Counted from the first letter of the stretch, positions 46,575 through 56,451 are shown. The stretch: DNA of 64,000 nt from Cellulomonas sp. ES6 (GCF_030053835.1 NZ_CP125655.1:4030001-4094000); one strand, 5' to 3'. The notes: generated by a model not told the origin, from the sequence alone. Made by a program: numbers and translations.

Positions 46575-47897
46575 GTGATCTCCCGCATCGACCTGCGCGG
46601 TCGCGCCCTGTCCCGCCGCGAGCTGCTCGAGACCCTGCCGCGTCCCGAGCTCGACGTGGAGTCCGCCACGGCGGCCGTCGAGCCGGTGATCGCCGACGTC
46701 CGGGCGCGAGGTGCCGCAGCCCTGCGTGATCTGGCGGAGCGCTTCGACGGCGTCCGCCCCGCGCACCTGCGGGTGCCCGCCGAGGTGATCGCGGCCGCGG
46801 TCGACGTGCTGGACCCGCAGGTGCGGGCGGCGCTCGACGAGACGATCCGCCGGGTCCGCGCGGTGCACGCCCGGCAGCGTCCGGCCGACCACACCGTGCA
46901 GGTCGCCCCGGGCGCGCAGGTGCGCCAGCGGTGGATCCCGGTCAGGCGTGTCGGCCTGTACGTGCCGGGCGGGCTCGCGGTCTACCCGTCCTCGGTGATC
47001 ATGAACGTGGTGGCCGCGCAGGAGGCCGGCGTCGGTTCGCTGGCCGTCGCGTCGCCCCCGCAGCGGGACGAGGACGGGCTGCCGGACCCGGTCGTGCTCG
47101 CGACGTGCGCGCTGCTGGGGGTCGACGAGGTGTACGCGGTCGGGGGTGCCCAGGCCATCGCGATGCTGGCGTACGGCGCGGCCGGTTCCGAGCCCGTGGA
47201 CGGTGACACGCTCTGCGAGCCCGTCGACGTGATCACCGGCCCGGGCAACGTGTACGTCGCGGCGGCGAAGCGGCTCGTCCGCGGCGTCGTCGGGATCGAC
47301 GCGGAGGCGGGCCCCACGGAGATCGCGGTCCTGGCGGACGGCACCGCGGACGCCGACCACGTGGCCGCCGACCTGGTCTCGCAGGCGGAGCACGACCCGC
47401 TGGCGGCGTCCGTCCTGGTCACGCCGTCCGTCGAGCTCGCGGGCGCCGTCGAGGCGAAGCTGGTGGACAGGGTCCAGGCCACCCGGCACGCCGCGCGCGT
47501 GGCCCAGGCGCTGTCCGGCCCGCAGTCGGCGATCGTCCTGGTGGACGACGTCGAGGCCGGCCTCGACGTCGTCAACGCGTACGGCGCGGAGCACCTCGAG
47601 ATCCAGACGGTCGACGCCGCGGCCGTCGCGGAGCGTGTGACCAGTGCGGGTGCGATCTTCGTCGGCGCGTACTCCCCGGTGTCGCTGGGCGACTACATGG
47701 CCGGCTCCAACCACGTCCTGCCGACCGGCGGCTGCGCCCACTTCTCGTCCGGGCTCGGCGTGCACTCGTTCGTCCGGGCGGTGCAGGTGGTGGAGTACGA
47801 CGCGGACGCGCTGCGGGAGGTCGCGGACCGGATCGTCGCGCTCGCGGACGCCGAGGGGCTGCCGGCGCACGGCGAGGCCGTCCGCGCCCGGTTCTGA
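46575..47897 (+). CDS. hisD: Histidinol dehydrogenase
   Basis: A 440-residue zinc enzyme that carries out the last two oxidations of histidine synthesis. Family marks are [53 protein letters not shown] and the C-terminal [13 protein letters not shown] 46575 follows the -10 box by 7 bases. It is separated from hisC by a HAD-like gene and by recQ on the other strand, so the his genes here are split. Confidence 0.96.
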   Translation: MISRIDLRGRALSRRELLETLPRPELDVESATAAVEPVIADVRARGAAALRDLAERFDGVRPAHLRVPAEVIAAAVDVLDPQVRAALDETIRRVRAVHARQRPADHTVQVAPGAQVRQRWIPVRRVGLYVPGGLAVYPSSVIMNVVAAQEAGVGSLAVASPPQRDEDGLPDPVVLATCALLGVDEVYAVGGAQAIAMLAYGAAGSEPVDGDTLCEPVDVITGPGNVYVAAAKRLVRGVVGIDAEAGPTEIAVLADGTADADHVAADLVSQAEHDPLAASVLVTPSVELAGAVEAKLVDRVQATRHAARVAQALSGPQSAIVLVDDVEAGLDVVNAYGAEHLEIQTVDAAAVAERVTSAGAIFVGAYSPVSLGDYMAGSNHVLPTGGCAHFSSGLGVHSFVRAVQVVEYDADALREVADRIVALADAEGLPAHGEAVRARF

Positions 47898-47907
47898 GCC
47901 ACGCGCT

Positions 47908-48582
47908 GTGTCGTTCCGGGCGGTCCTGCTCGACTACCGGGGCACGCTCGTGCCGGCACCGACGTACCCGGAGCTGGTGGCGCGCGGTCTGGTGCACGCC
48001 GGACGCGCGGCCGGGTCCGCGGAGGTCGACGCGGTGCTCCGCATGCTCCGCGCGGGTGACCGGTCGGCCGTCGGGGCGCCGGACGTCGATGCCGACCAGG
48101 ATCGGCACCGGGCGGCGTACGAGCACTGGTTCGCGACCTCGGGGCTGGATGCGGAGCTGGCTGCCGCGCTCTACGCCGCTGAGTCCGACGTGGCTGCTGC
48201 TCCGTTCGCCCACGACGTCGGTGCCACGCTCGGCGCGCTGACGGGCGCGGGCGTAGCGATCGGCGTCGTCAGCGACATCCACGTCGACCTGCGCCCCGCG
48301 TTCGCGGCCCACGCGTCGCCCGGCGGCGGGTCGCTCGCGGACCTCGTGGACGTGTGGGCGCTCTCCTACGAGGTGGGCGCTGCGAAGCCGGACCCCAGGA
48401 TCTTCGCGGCGGCGCTGGACGGTCTCGGCGTCCCGGCCTCCGACGTCCTGATGGTCGGCGACCGCGGGGCGTGGGACGGCGCTGCGGCGGAGCTCGGGAT
48501 GACGGCCCTCGTGCTCCCGCCGTTGAGGGCGCCGGACCAGCTCCGGCTGCACCGGGTGCTCGACCTGGCGCTGCCGCGCTGA
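47908..48582 (+). CDS. HAD-like hydrolase with altered motif I
   Basis: A 224-residue protein with a HAD fold. Motif I reads LLDYRGTLV: the nucleophile Asp9 is present, but the second Asp of DxD is Arg11. Motif II is VVSD, motif III has AAKPDP and motif IV is MVGDRGAWDG. The cap region covers about 15-85. Loss of the second Asp removes the usual general acid of HAD phosphatases, so its reaction is uncertain. It starts 10 bases after hisD, and uses more T-ending codons (such as GCT) than its neighbours, which may indicate a different origin. Confidence 0.75.
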   Translation: MSFRAVLLDYRGTLVPAPTYPELVARGLVHAGRAAGSAEVDAVLRMLRAGDRSAVGAPDVDADQDRHRAAYEHWFATSGLDAELAAALYAAESDVAAAPFAHDVGATLGALTGAGVAIGVVSDIHVDLRPAFAAHASPGGGSLADLVDVWALSYEVGAAKPDPRIFAAALDGLGVPASDVLMVGDRGAWDGAAAELGMTALVLPPLRAPDQLRLHRVLDLALPR

Positions 48583-48676
48583 GACCCCTCGCGCCGACGG
48601 CGCGCACGGGACCGGCTCAGCGGGCGGGCGCGTCCACCGCGGCTCGGACCGCGAGACGAACCCGGCCGCCGGGACC

Positions 48677-48740
48677 GGTCCCCGGCACAGGTCCCGGCAC
48701 AGGTCCCCGGCACCGATCCCCGGCACCAACTCCCGGCACC
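48677..48740. repeat. Short tandem repeat (GGTCCCCGGCACA type)
   Basis: Five imperfect units of 12-13 bases lie in the convergent gap between the HAD-like gene and recQ (48583-48782). The rest of that gap shows nothing else. Confidence 0.7.
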
Positions 48741-48782
48741 GCGCCGACGGGCGACGCGACCCCGACCCCCGGCGCGCCGGTG

Positions 48783-50996
48783 TCAGCCCACCCCGAGCAC
48801 GAACGGCAGCACCGCCGCGGCGCCCGCCCGCCGGAGCAGCCGTGCGGCGACGGTCAGCGTCCACCCCGAGTCGGTGCGGTCGTCGACGAGCAGCACGTTC
48901 CGGCCGGGGAGCCCCGCGGCCGCGGCCGGTCCGAGGTCGAGCTCGAGGCGTCGGGCGACCGCGGCGAGCCGGTGCGCGGAGTTGACGTCGTGCCGGCTCG
49001 GCGGGGTGTCGGGCCGGGGCGCGACGGCACCGACGAGCGGTACGCCGAGGTGCCGGGCGACGCCGTTCGCCAGGTGCTCGACGAGGGCGGGCCGCGTCGA
49101 GGAGCGCACCACCACGACGCCCTCGGGCCGGTGCTCGGGCTGCCACGCGTCGAGGGTGGCGAGCACCGGGTCGCGCAACGCGGCCGGGAGGCCGGCCTCC
49201 GGGTCCGCCTCGCCGCCGAACAGGTCACGCAGCAGCCCGCCCCAGCCGACGGAGTCGAGGCGGGCGACGGCGCGCCCCGGCTCGGCGTTCTCCTCGGCCG
49301 GGATGCGCCCGCGCAGGTCGAGTCCCAGGGTCGCCATCCCGGTGGGCCACTGCCGGCGCGGGTCGACCGCGACGCCGGCCGACGTGAGGAGCGCCTGGGC
49401 GCCGGCGACGTGCGCGGCGTCCGGGGACACGCCCACCGTGCTGCCCGTGCAGCGGTCGCAGCGTCCGCACCGCCACTGCTCGCCGCCCGGGCCCGCGAGC
49501 TCGGGGTCGTCGAGCGCCCGCCGCAGGTGGGCCATCCGGCAGCCGTCGGTGGTGACGTAGTCGACCATGAGCTGCTGCTCGGCCCGACGGGTGGCGGTGA
49601 CGCGCTCGTACCGCTCCGCGTCGTACGACCAGGGCTCGCCGGTCGCCTCCCAGCCGCCCCGCACGCGCCGGACCGCACCGTCGACGTCGAGCACCTTGAG
49701 CATCTGCTCGAGGCGTGACCGGCGCAGCGAGACGTGCGTCTCGAGCGCCGCGGTGGACAGCACGCCGCCCTCGCGGAGGGCTCGCAGCGCGGCCCGCACG
49801 TCGTCCTCCGGCGGGAACGCGGTCGACGCGAACCACTCCCAGATCGCGCGGTCCTCCCGGCCGGGCAGCAGCACCGCGGTCGCGCGCCCGCCGACGGCCT
49901 CGGCCGCGCGTCCGGCGCGGCCGACCTGCTGGTAGTACGCGATGGGGGAGGACGGCGCCCCGACGTGCACGACGAACCCGAGGTCCGGCTTGTCGAAGCC
50001 CATGCCGAGGGCGGAGGTGGCGACCAGGGCCTTGACCCGGTTCGCGAGCAGGTCCGCCTCGGCGACCTCGCGCTCCGCCGGGTCGGTCTGGCCGGTGTAC
50101 GCCCGCACGTCGAGGCCGGCCGACCGCAGGTGCTCGGTCACCTGCTGGGCGGCGGCGACCGTCAGGCAGTAGACGATGCCGGAGCCCTCGAGGGCGGGCA
50201 GGTTCTGCGCGAGCCAGGCCAGCTGCCCGGCCGTGTCGGGGAGCCGCACCACGGACAGGTCGAGGCTGGAGCGGTCGAGCGCCCCGCGCAGCACGAGGAC
50301 GTCGTCGCGGACCGCGGTGCCGAGCTGCTCGGCGACGTCGGCGGTGACGCGGGCGTTCGCCGTGGCGGTGGTCGCCAGCACCGGGATGCCGTCGGGCAGC
50401 TCGGCGAGCAGCGTGCGGATGCGCCGGTAGTCGGGCCGGAAGTCGTGCCCCCAGTCGGAGATGCAGTGCGCCTCGTCCACGACCACCAGGCCCGCATCGG
50501 CGGCGAGCCGCGGCAGCACCTCGTCCCGGAACTGCGGGTGGGTCAGCCGCTCGGGGGAGACCAGCAGCACGTCGACGTCGCCCGCGGCGATCTGCGCGTG
50601 CACGTCGTCCCACTCGGTGACGTTCGCCGAGTTGAGCGTCGCCGCGCGGACACCGGCCCGCTGCGCGGAGGCGACCTGGTTGCGCATGAGCGCGAGCAGC
50701 GGCGAGACGAGCACCGTCGGGCCGGCCCCGCGGGCGCGCAGCAGGGCGGTCGCCACGAAGTACACCGCCGACTTGCCCCACCCGGTGCGCTGGACGACGA
50801 GCGCGCGGCGGTGGTCGCTCACGAGCGCGTCCACGGCGCGCCACTGGTCGTCGCGCAGACGCGCGTCGTCGCGCCCGACGAGGCGACGCAGCACGGCCTC
50901 CGCCTCCTCGCGCAGGCCGGCGTGCGTCGTGGTGCCGCCGGCGTCGGCGATCTCGTCGGAGGTCGGTGCGGTCGCGCCCGGGATCTGCTGCGTCAT
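48783..50996 (-). CDS. recQ: RecQ-family DNA helicase with a C-terminal phosphoribosyltransferase-like segment
   Basis: A 737-residue ATP-dependent 3'-5' helicase. Walker A is QRTGWGKSAVYF (about residues 68-79), and the DEAH-type motif is VVVDEAHCISDWGHDFRPDY. Motif VI is QQVGRAGRA. The zinc-binding Cys are in TTDGCRMAHL and WRCGRCDRCTG. No HRDC domain is seen. Instead the last 120 or so residues contain VLLVDDRTDSGWTLT, which resembles the PRPP-binding loop of type I phosphoribosyltransferases (ComF-like). Related actinobacterial RecQ proteins may share this tail. ATG 50996 follows a -10 box by 7 bases. Confidence 0.88.
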   Translation of the reverse strand: MTQQIPGATAPTSDEIADAGGTTTHAGLREEAEAVLRRLVGRDDARLRDDQWRAVDALVSDHRRALVVQRTGWGKSAVYFVATALLRARGAGPTVLVSPLLALMRNQVASAQRAGVRAATLNSANVTEWDDVHAQIAAGDVDVLLVSPERLTHPQFRDEVLPRLAADAGLVVVDEAHCISDWGHDFRPDYRRIRTLLAELPDGIPVLATTATANARVTADVAEQLGTAVRDDVLVLRGALDRSSLDLSVVRLPDTAGQLAWLAQNLPALEGSGIVYCLTVAAAQQVTEHLRSAGLDVRAYTGQTDPAEREVAEADLLANRVKALVATSALGMGFDKPDLGFVVHVGAPSSPIAYYQQVGRAGRAAEAVGGRATAVLLPGREDRAIWEWFASTAFPPEDDVRAALRALREGGVLSTAALETHVSLRRSRLEQMLKVLDVDGAVRRVRGGWEATGEPWSYDAERYERVTATRRAEQQLMVDYVTTDGCRMAHLRRALDDPELAGPGGEQWRCGRCDRCTGSTVGVSPDAAHVAGAQALLTSAGVAVDPRRQWPTGMATLGLDLRGRIPAEENAEPGRAVARLDSVGWGGLLRDLFGGEADPEAGLPAALRDPVLATLDAWQPEHRPEGVVVVRSSTRPALVEHLANGVARHLGVPLVGAVAPRPDTPPSRHDVNSAHRLAAVARRLELDLGPAAAAGLPGRNVLLVDDRTDSGWTLTVAARLLRRAGAAAVLPFVLGVG

Positions 50997-51003
50997 CGCC
51001 CCG

Positions 51004-51009
51004 ACACTA
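51004..51009 (-). promoter_or_regulatory. -10 box of recQ
   Basis: Read on the minus strand this is TAGTGT, ending 7 bases before ATG 50996. It supports that start over the longer frame to 51068. Confidence 0.55.
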
Positions 51010-51084
51010 GCCACGACCGCCGACACCGGCCGAGCGGCAGGCGTCGCCCTGTGGACGACCGCCGGCACCCGCCCGCACCGCGGA

Positions 51085-51090
51085 TACGAT
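51085..51090 (+). promoter_or_regulatory. -10 box of hisC
   Basis: TACGAT ends 6 bases before GTG 51097. It is divergent from the recQ promoter 76 bases away. Confidence 0.5.
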
Positions 51091-51096
51091 CAGCCG

Positions 51097-52227
51097 GTGA
51101 CCGCACCCGACCCCGCCCCGCAGGCCACGCGGCCCGTGCTGCCGGTGCGTCCCGAGCTCGCCGGCGAGGTGCCGTACGGCGCCCCGCAGCTCGACGTGCC
51201 GGTGCTGCTGAACGTGAACGAGAACCCCTACGCCCCGTCGCCGGAGGTGGTGGCCGACATCGCCGCTGCGGTCGCGGAGGCCGCCACGGGGCTGAACCGC
51301 TACCCGGACCGCGAGTTCCTCGCGCTGCGCGCCGACCTGGCGGACTACCTGGCGGTGGAGTCGGGCGTCCGGCTCGAGCCCGAGCAGGTCTGGGCGGCCA
51401 ACGGGTCCAACGAGGTGATGCTCCACCTGCTGCAGGCCTTCGGCGGCCCGGGGCGCACGGCCGTGTCGTTCGCGCCCACGTACTCGATGTACCCGGAGTA
51501 CGCCCGCGACACCCACACCCGCTGGGTGGCCGGCCGGCGCACGGAGCAGTTCGACGTCGACCCGGCCGAGGCACGCGCCCTCGTCGCCCGGGAGGCGCCC
51601 TCGGTCGTCCTGCTCACCAGCCCGAACAACCCGACCGGGACGGCGCTCGACCTCGCGACCGTCCGCGAGGTGCTCGACGCCGCGGCCGAGGTGCCGGGCG
51701 GGTGCGTCGTCGTCGTCGACGAGGCGTACGCGGAGTTCCGCCGGGAGGGCGTCGACTCGGCGCTGACCCTGCTGGCCGAGCACCCCCACCTGGCGGTGAG
51801 CCGCACCATGTCCAAGGCGTTCGGCCTGGCCGGCGCCCGCGTCGGCTACCTCGCGGCGTCGCGGCAGCTCGTCGACGCGCTGCGGGTCGTGCGGCTGCCG
51901 TACCACCTGTCCGCGGTCACGCAGGCGACGGCCCGCGCGGCCCTGCGGCACGCCCCGGCGCTCATGGCGCAGGTCGGGTCCCTGCGGGCGGAGCGTGACG
52001 CCCTCGTGGTCACCCTGCGCGGCCGGGGGCTCCGGGTGGCGGAGTCCGACGCGAACTTCGTGCTGTTCCAGGTGCACGGGGACCGCCACGAGATCTGGCA
52101 GGGTCTGCTGGACCGGGGCGTGCTGATCCGCGAGGTCGGCCCCGAAGGATGGCTGCGGGTGTCGGTCGGCACCCCGGACGAGACCGCGGCGTTCACCGCC
52201 GCGCTGTGGGAGGTGCTGGGGACGTGA
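51097..52227 (+). CDS. hisC: Histidinol-phosphate aminotransferase
   Basis: A 376-residue PLP enzyme of fold type I. The substrate arm begins [14 protein letters not shown], the PLP pocket has [12 protein letters not shown] and [13 protein letters not shown], and the Schiff-base Lys is in [17 protein letters not shown]. The stop overlaps hisB (GTGA). Confidence 0.95.
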   Translation: MTAPDPAPQATRPVLPVRPELAGEVPYGAPQLDVPVLLNVNENPYAPSPEVVADIAAAVAEAATGLNRYPDREFLALRADLADYLAVESGVRLEPEQVWAANGSNEVMLHLLQAFGGPGRTAVSFAPTYSMYPEYARDTHTRWVAGRRTEQFDVDPAEARALVAREAPSVVLLTSPNNPTGTALDLATVREVLDAAAEVPGGCVVVVDEAYAEFRREGVDSALTLLAEHPHLAVSRTMSKAFGLAGARVGYLAASRQLVDALRVVRLPYHLSAVTQATARAALRHAPALMAQVGSLRAERDALVVTLRGRGLRVAESDANFVLFQVHGDRHEIWQGLLDRGVLIREVGPEGWLRVSVGTPDETAAFTAALWEVLGT

Positions 52228-52838
52228 CCACGACGACCGGCGGGCGCAGGGCCCGGATCGAGCGCACGACGAGCGAGTCGAGCGTCGTGGTGGAGGTGGA
52301 CCTCGACGGATCGGGGCGCACGGACATCAGCACGACCGTGCCGTTCTACGACCACATGCTCACGGCGCTCGGCAAGCACTCCCTCATCGACCTGACGGTC
52401 CGTGCGACCGGGGACACCGAGATCGACGCGCACCACACCGTCGAGGACGTCGCGATCTGCCTGGGCGAGGCGCTGCGCGAGGCGCTGGGCGACAAGCGCG
52501 GCATCGCACGCTTCGGCGACGCGACGGTGCCGCTGGACGAGGCGCTGGCGCAGGCGGTCGTCGACGTGTCCGGACGCCCGTACCTGGTCCACTCGGGGGA
52601 GCCGGAGGGTCAGGAGTACCACCTGATCGGCGGCCACTTCACGGGGTCGCTGACCCGGCACGTCCTGGAGTCGATCGCCCACCACGCCGCGTTCGGCATG
52701 CACGTGCGCGTGCTCGCCGGCCGCGACCCGCACCACATCGTGGAGGCGCAGTTCAAGGCGCTCGCCCGCGCGCTGCGGGCGGCCGTCGCCCTGGACCCGC
52801 GCGTCGACGGCGTGCCGAGCACGAAGGGCGCGCTGTGA
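52224..52838 (+). CDS. hisB: Imidazoleglycerol-phosphate dehydratase
   Basis: A 204-residue manganese enzyme. Metal-binding histidines are in [45 protein letters not shown] and [17 protein letters not shown]. It is the monofunctional actinobacterial type. It overlaps hisC before it and the unknown gene after it by 4 bases each. Confidence 0.96.
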   Translation: MTTTTGGRRARIERTTSESSVVVEVDLDGSGRTDISTTVPFYDHMLTALGKHSLIDLTVRATGDTEIDAHHTVEDVAICLGEALREALGDKRGIARFGDATVPLDEALAQAVVDVSGRPYLVHSGEPEGQEYHLIGGHFTGSLTRHVLESIAHHAAFGMHVRVLAGRDPHHIVEAQFKALARALRAAVALDPRVDGVPSTKGAL

Positions 52839-53380
52839 GCGACGCGCCCCGGGACGGCTCGCCCGACGACCTGCCCGACGTCCCGGAGGACCTCGGCTTC
52901 GAGATCCCCGACGACCTCTCCGGCCTGGACGATGCGGCGACGGAGCCCGACGAGCCCGTCGTCGCGGTGGTCGTGACGCAGGTCGACGGCGCCCGGCCCC
53001 TGGCGGCGGCGTGCTCGCTCGCCGGGGTCGACGTGGACGCCGTGCCGTCCCCGGTGGGCGCGCTGGCCGTCCTGCGCGACACCGCCGACGCCGCGGGGAC
53101 CGCCGCCGCGGCGGAGGCGATCTCGCGGATGCTGCGCGGCTCGCCCGTCGTGCTGCTGGACCGGCGAGCCGGCCGGATCGCCGCGAGCCGGTGGGTCGGG
53201 GGCACGCGCGAGGACGACCTGCCGCCCGGGCTGGTGCTGTCGGGCGCCCCGGCGGTGCTCGAGGACGTGCTCGTCGGCGGGACGCCGGTGGCCGAGCTCG
53301 ACGGCGTGGAGACCAGCGTCGGGATGTCGCGGTGGGCCGCGATGCGCGCGCTGTCGGGAGGCCGGCGCCGCAAGGGCTGA
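52835..53380 (+). CDS. Unrecognised protein encoded between hisB and hisH
   Basis: A 181-residue protein I do not recognise. The first 40 residues are acidic and Pro-rich ([21 protein letters not shown]). The rest is alternating hydrophobic strands and Ala-rich helices ([33 protein letters not shown]), with a basic end (GGRRRKG). No signal peptide or membrane helix is seen. The start GTG 52835 overlaps the hisB stop, so it is co-translated with histidine genes, which suggests but does not prove a related role. Confidence 0.7.
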   Translation: MSDAPRDGSPDDLPDVPEDLGFEIPDDLSGLDDAATEPDEPVVAVVVTQVDGARPLAAACSLAGVDVDAVPSPVGALAVLRDTADAAGTAAAAEAISRMLRGSPVVLLDRRAGRIAASRWVGGTREDDLPPGLVLSGAPAVLEDVLVGGTPVAELDGVETSVGMSRWAAMRALSGGRRRKG

Positions 53381-53417
53381 CCGGCGGTGCACCGCACCGC
53401 ACCCCGCTGCCCTGCCG

Positions 53418-53471
53418 GGCCCGACCCGGCCCGGCCTGGTCCCGTCCGGCCCGACCCGGCCTGGCCTGATC
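53418..53471. repeat. Short imperfect repeat before hisH
   Basis: GGCCCGACCCGGC occurs at 53418-53430 and 53448-53460 (offset 30), each followed by GGCCTG-like sequence. It lies in the 158-base gap between the unknown gene and hisH. Confidence 0.5.
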
Positions 53472-53526
53472 CGGCGTGACCCGGTCCGCGCACCGGACGC
53501 CGAGAGGCCGGGCACGCAGCGCCGGG

Positions 53527-53532
53527 TAGCCT
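53527..53532 (+). promoter_or_regulatory. -10 box of hisH
   Basis: TAGCCT ends 6 bases before GTG 53539, so hisH-priA may have its own leaderless promoter. Confidence 0.45.
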
Positions 53533-53538
53533 GGACCG

Positions 53539-54186
53539 GTGCCCAGCCAGCCTCGCGTCGTCGTCCTGGACTACGGATTCGGGAACGTCCGCTCGGCCGT
53601 GCGTGCCCTGGAGCGGGTCGGCGCCGAGGTCGAGCTGACGTCGGACGCGCAGCACGCCGCGGAGGCCGACGGGCTCGTCGTCCCGGGTGTCGGCGCCTTC
53701 GCCGCGGTCATGGCGGGTCTGCGCGACGTGCGGGGCGACCAGATCGTCGACCGCCGGCTCGCGGGCGGCCGGCCGGTCCTGGGCATCTGCGTCGGCATGC
53801 AGGTGATGTTCGACCGCGGCGAGGAGCACGGCGTCCGCACCGACGGCCTCGGCGAGTGGCCGGGCGTCGTCGACCGGCTCGAGGCCGACGTCGTCCCGCA
53901 CATGGGCTGGTCGACGGTCGACGCCCCCGACGGCACGCGGCTGTTCGCGGGCGTCGAGCAGGAGCGCTTCTACTTCGTGCACTCGTACGCCGCCCGCAGC
54001 TTCCCGCTGACGGGCAGCGCCGACCCCGAGCGCATGGCGCCGCCGCTGGTGACGTGGTCCGAGCACGGCGGCCCGTTCGTCGCCGCCGTGGAGAACGGGC
54101 CGCTGGCGGCGACGCAGTTCCACCCGGAGAAGTCGGGCGACGCCGGGGCGCAGCTGCTCGAGAACTGGGTCGGCTCGCTGACCTGA
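53539..54186 (+). CDS. hisH: Imidazole glycerol phosphate synthase, glutamine amidotransferase subunit
   Basis: A 215-residue class I amidotransferase that supplies ammonia to HisF. The Cys nucleophile is in [12 protein letters not shown], and the His-Glu pair in [12 protein letters not shown]. The N-terminus [13 protein letters not shown] is typical. The partner hisF is not in this window. Confidence 0.95.
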   Translation: MPSQPRVVVLDYGFGNVRSAVRALERVGAEVELTSDAQHAAEADGLVVPGVGAFAAVMAGLRDVRGDQIVDRRLAGGRPVLGICVGMQVMFDRGEEHGVRTDGLGEWPGVVDRLEADVVPHMGWSTVDAPDGTRLFAGVEQERFYFVHSYAARSFPLTGSADPERMAPPLVTWSEHGGPFVAAVENGPLAATQFHPEKSGDAGAQLLENWVGSLT

Positions 54187-54292
54187 ACCGACCCGCCCGA
54201 CCCGGCCGGCCCACCCCGGCCGCCCCCCACGAACCCCGTCCCGCCGCCGGCCGCCGGCCGCCGCCGGGCGCACCCCCCCGACGAGGAGTCCC

Positions 54293-55033
54293 ATGTCCGA
54301 CCGTCTGCAGCTCCTGCCCGCCGTCGACGTCGCCGACGGCCAGGCCGTCCGCCTGGTCCAGGGCGAGGCGGGGTCGGAGACGTCCTACGGCGACCCGCTG
54401 GCCGCCGCGCTCGACTGGCACGACGGCGGTGCCGAGTGGATCCACCTCGTGGACCTCGACGCGGCGTTCGGCCGGGGCTCCAACGCCGAGCTGCTCGCCG
54501 ACGTGACGCAGGTGCTGTCCGGCAAGGGCGTCAAGGTCGAGCTGTCGGGGGGCATCCGCGACGACGCGTCGCTCGAGCGGGCTCTCGGGACGGGGGCGAC
54601 CCGGGTGAACCTGGGCACCGCCGCGCTGGAGGACCCGGACTGGACGGCCGACGCGATCGCCCGGCACGGCGCCGCGATCGCGGTCGGGCTGGACGTGCGG
54701 GGCACGACGCTCGCCGCGCGCGGCTGGACCCGCGAGGGCGGCGACCTGTGGGAGGTGCTCGCGCGCCTCGACGCCGCCGGGTGCGCGCGCTACGTCGTCA
54801 CGGACGTCACGAAGGACGGCACGCTCCGCGGCCCGAACGTCGACCTGCTGCGGGAGGTCTGCTCGCGCACGGACGCGCCGGTGGTGGCGTCCGGCGGGAT
54901 CTCGTCGCTGGACGACCTGCGCGTGCTCCGGGCCCTGGTGGCGGACGGCGTCGAGGGCGCGATCGTCGGCAAGGCCCTGTACGCGGGCGCGTTCACGCTG
55001 CCCGAGGCGCTGGACGTCGCCGGGCGGCCGTGA
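54293..55033 (+). CDS. priA: Phosphoribosyl isomerase A (HisA/PriA)
   Basis: A 246-residue TIM barrel that isomerises ProFAR in histidine synthesis. In most actinobacteria the same enzyme also does the TrpF step. The catalytic Asps are in [18 protein letters not shown] and [15 protein letters not shown]. The Arg in [10 protein letters not shown] and the WTREGGD loop fit PriA. GAGGAG precedes ATG 54293. The 106-base gap before it shows nothing but GC-rich sequence. Confidence 0.93.
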   Translation: MSDRLQLLPAVDVADGQAVRLVQGEAGSETSYGDPLAAALDWHDGGAEWIHLVDLDAAFGRGSNAELLADVTQVLSGKGVKVELSGGIRDDASLERALGTGATRVNLGTAALEDPDWTADAIARHGAAIAVGLDVRGTTLAARGWTREGGDLWEVLARLDAAGCARYVVTDVTKDGTLRGPNVDLLREVCSRTDAPVVASGGISSLDDLRVLRALVADGVEGAIVGKALYAGAFTLPEALDVAGRP

Positions 55034-55845
55034 CCGGCCGGGAGCTGCCGCCGACCTCGCCGTTCGCCGGTGACGACGGCAGCGCCGACCCGGCCGTCGC
55101 CGCGGCGCTCGCGGACCTCGGGGCGGGCGGGACGGTGGCCGGGGTGGTCGCGGCGCTCGCCGGGACGCGCGTTCTGGTCCCCGTGCTCGCGGAGCTCGAC
55201 TCCGCGGGGACGGTCGAGGTCGGCGGCCACGCCCACACGGTGGAGAAGGAGGCGTCGGCCGGGATCGTGGCGCTGCGGGCGCCGGACGGCAGGACGGCGT
55301 TGCCCGTGTTCTCGTCGGTGGCGGCGATGACGGCGTGGCGGGCGGACGCCCGGCCCGTGCCGACCGAGGTCGCCCGCGCGGCCCTGTCCGCCGTGCAGGA
55401 GGGCTGGGAGCTTCTCGTCCTCGACCCCGGCGGCCCCGTGACGGCGCTGCTGCCGCGCCCGGCCGTGTGGGCGCTCGCGCAGCAGCAGCCGTGGCGCCCG
55501 GCGGTGACCGGCACCGGCGCCGGCGCGGCGGTCGACCCCGAGGTGGCGGCGGCCGTGCGCGGGGCGGTGCTCGCCGCGGTGGGGCCGTCCTCCGGCGGCG
55601 AGCCGGGGCCCGGACCCCGCAGCCGGTGGTTCCGCCGCGCGGCACCGGCGCAGCACCCCGGCGTGCCGGTGCGCGACGTCGCGGCGCTGCCGGGCGGCCG
55701 TGCCGAGGTCGCCGTGGAGCTGACGCTCGTGCCGGGGCTGGACCGCGTCGCCGTCGACGCGGTGGTGCGCCGCGTGGGGGAGGCGCTGGGCGCCGACGAG
55801 ACCGTCACGCAGCGCGTGGACTCCGTCGAGGTGCGGCTGCGCTGA
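55030..55845 (+). CDS. SseB-like domain protein
   Basis: A 271-residue protein with an N-terminal SseB-type domain ([35 protein letters not shown]) and an Ala/Gly-rich middle. The C-terminal domain (about 200-271) is probably the SseB C-terminal domain. SseB-like genes commonly follow priA in actinobacteria; their function there is unknown. GTG 55030 overlaps the priA stop (GTGA). Confidence 0.82.
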   Translation: MTGRELPPTSPFAGDDGSADPAVAAALADLGAGGTVAGVVAALAGTRVLVPVLAELDSAGTVEVGGHAHTVEKEASAGIVALRAPDGRTALPVFSSVAAMTAWRADARPVPTEVARAALSAVQEGWELLVLDPGGPVTALLPRPAVWALAQQQPWRPAVTGTGAGAAVDPEVAAAVRGAVLAAVGPSSGGEPGPGPRSRWFRRAAPAQHPGVPVRDVAALPGGRAEVAVELTLVPGLDRVAVDAVVRRVGEALGADETVTQRVDSVEVRLR

Positions 55846-55950
55846 CCTCGGTGCCTCGGTGCCTCGGTGCCCCTGTGCCCCGGTGCCCGGTGCCCCGGTG
55901 CCCGGTGCCTCGGTGCCCGGTGCCTCGGTGCCGCTGTGCCCCGGTGCGCC
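55846..55950. repeat. Short tandem repeat (CCTCGGTG / CCCGGTG type)
   Basis: About a dozen 7-8 base units fill almost the whole gap between the convergent SseB-like and GerW-like genes. Such arrays are prone to copy-number change. Confidence 0.75.
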
Positions 55951-55953
55951 CGC

Positions 55954-56451
55954 TCAGCGCCGGCGGCGCAGCCGTCCCACCGCGAGCACGAACGACAGCG
56001 CCACCACGGACACCGCGCCGACGACCTGCCCGCCGAGGACGACCCGGTTGACGTCGACGGCGGGCCGCCAGCGCACCCCGGTGCTGTCGACGACGTAGAC
56101 GCCCAGCGGCTTGATCCGCGTCGCGAAGCCGGACCCCTCCGCGTCGCCGCCGCCCCGGCCCGACGGGGCCCGCCCGCCGCCCGTGCCCGGGCCCTCCGGG
56201 TCGCGCCGCTCGTCCTCGTCCTGCCCCGCCCCGGGCCCGGGCCGCTGCCACCGGCGGCTCCCCGGGCGCAGGCCGAGCCGGCCGTGCCCGCTCGCCGTGC
56301 CGGCACCGTGCGACCCGAGCACCTTCGCGACGGGGATCACCAGCGTGCCGTCGTGCTCGTACGCCTCCCCGAAGACGCGCTGCGCCGAGAACACGTCGCT
56401 CGCGGCGCGGGTGAGCTCCGGCAGGTCGTCGCGGCGGTCGTCGTGGGGCAT
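55954..56451 (-). CDS. GerW/YtfJ-like protein with a membrane anchor
   Basis: A 165-residue protein. The N-terminal part has SAQRVFGEAYEHDGTLVIPVAKV, and after a Gly/Arg-rich loop comes GSGFATRIKPLGVYVVDSTGVRW; both match the GerW (YtfJ) family. A hydrophobic C-terminal segment (about 137-158) is followed by RLRRRR, so it may be membrane-anchored. GerW acts in spore germination in Bacillus, but non-sporulating actinobacteria also carry homologues of unknown role. ATG 56451 is preferred over the longer frame to 56508. Confidence 0.78.
   Translation of the reverse strand: MPHDDRRDDLPELTRAASDVFSAQRVFGEAYEHDGTLVIPVAKVLGSHGAGTASGHGRLGLRPGSRRWQRPGPGAGQDEDERRDPEGPGTGGGRAPSGRGGGDAEGSGFATRIKPLGVYVVDSTGVRWRPAVDVNRVVLGGQVVGAVSVVALSFVLAVGRLRRRR

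Noticed and set aside
53381..53538. A small gene between the unknown his-cluster gene and hisH
   Set aside because: Only repeats of GGCCCGACCCGGC type are seen, with no RBS and start.
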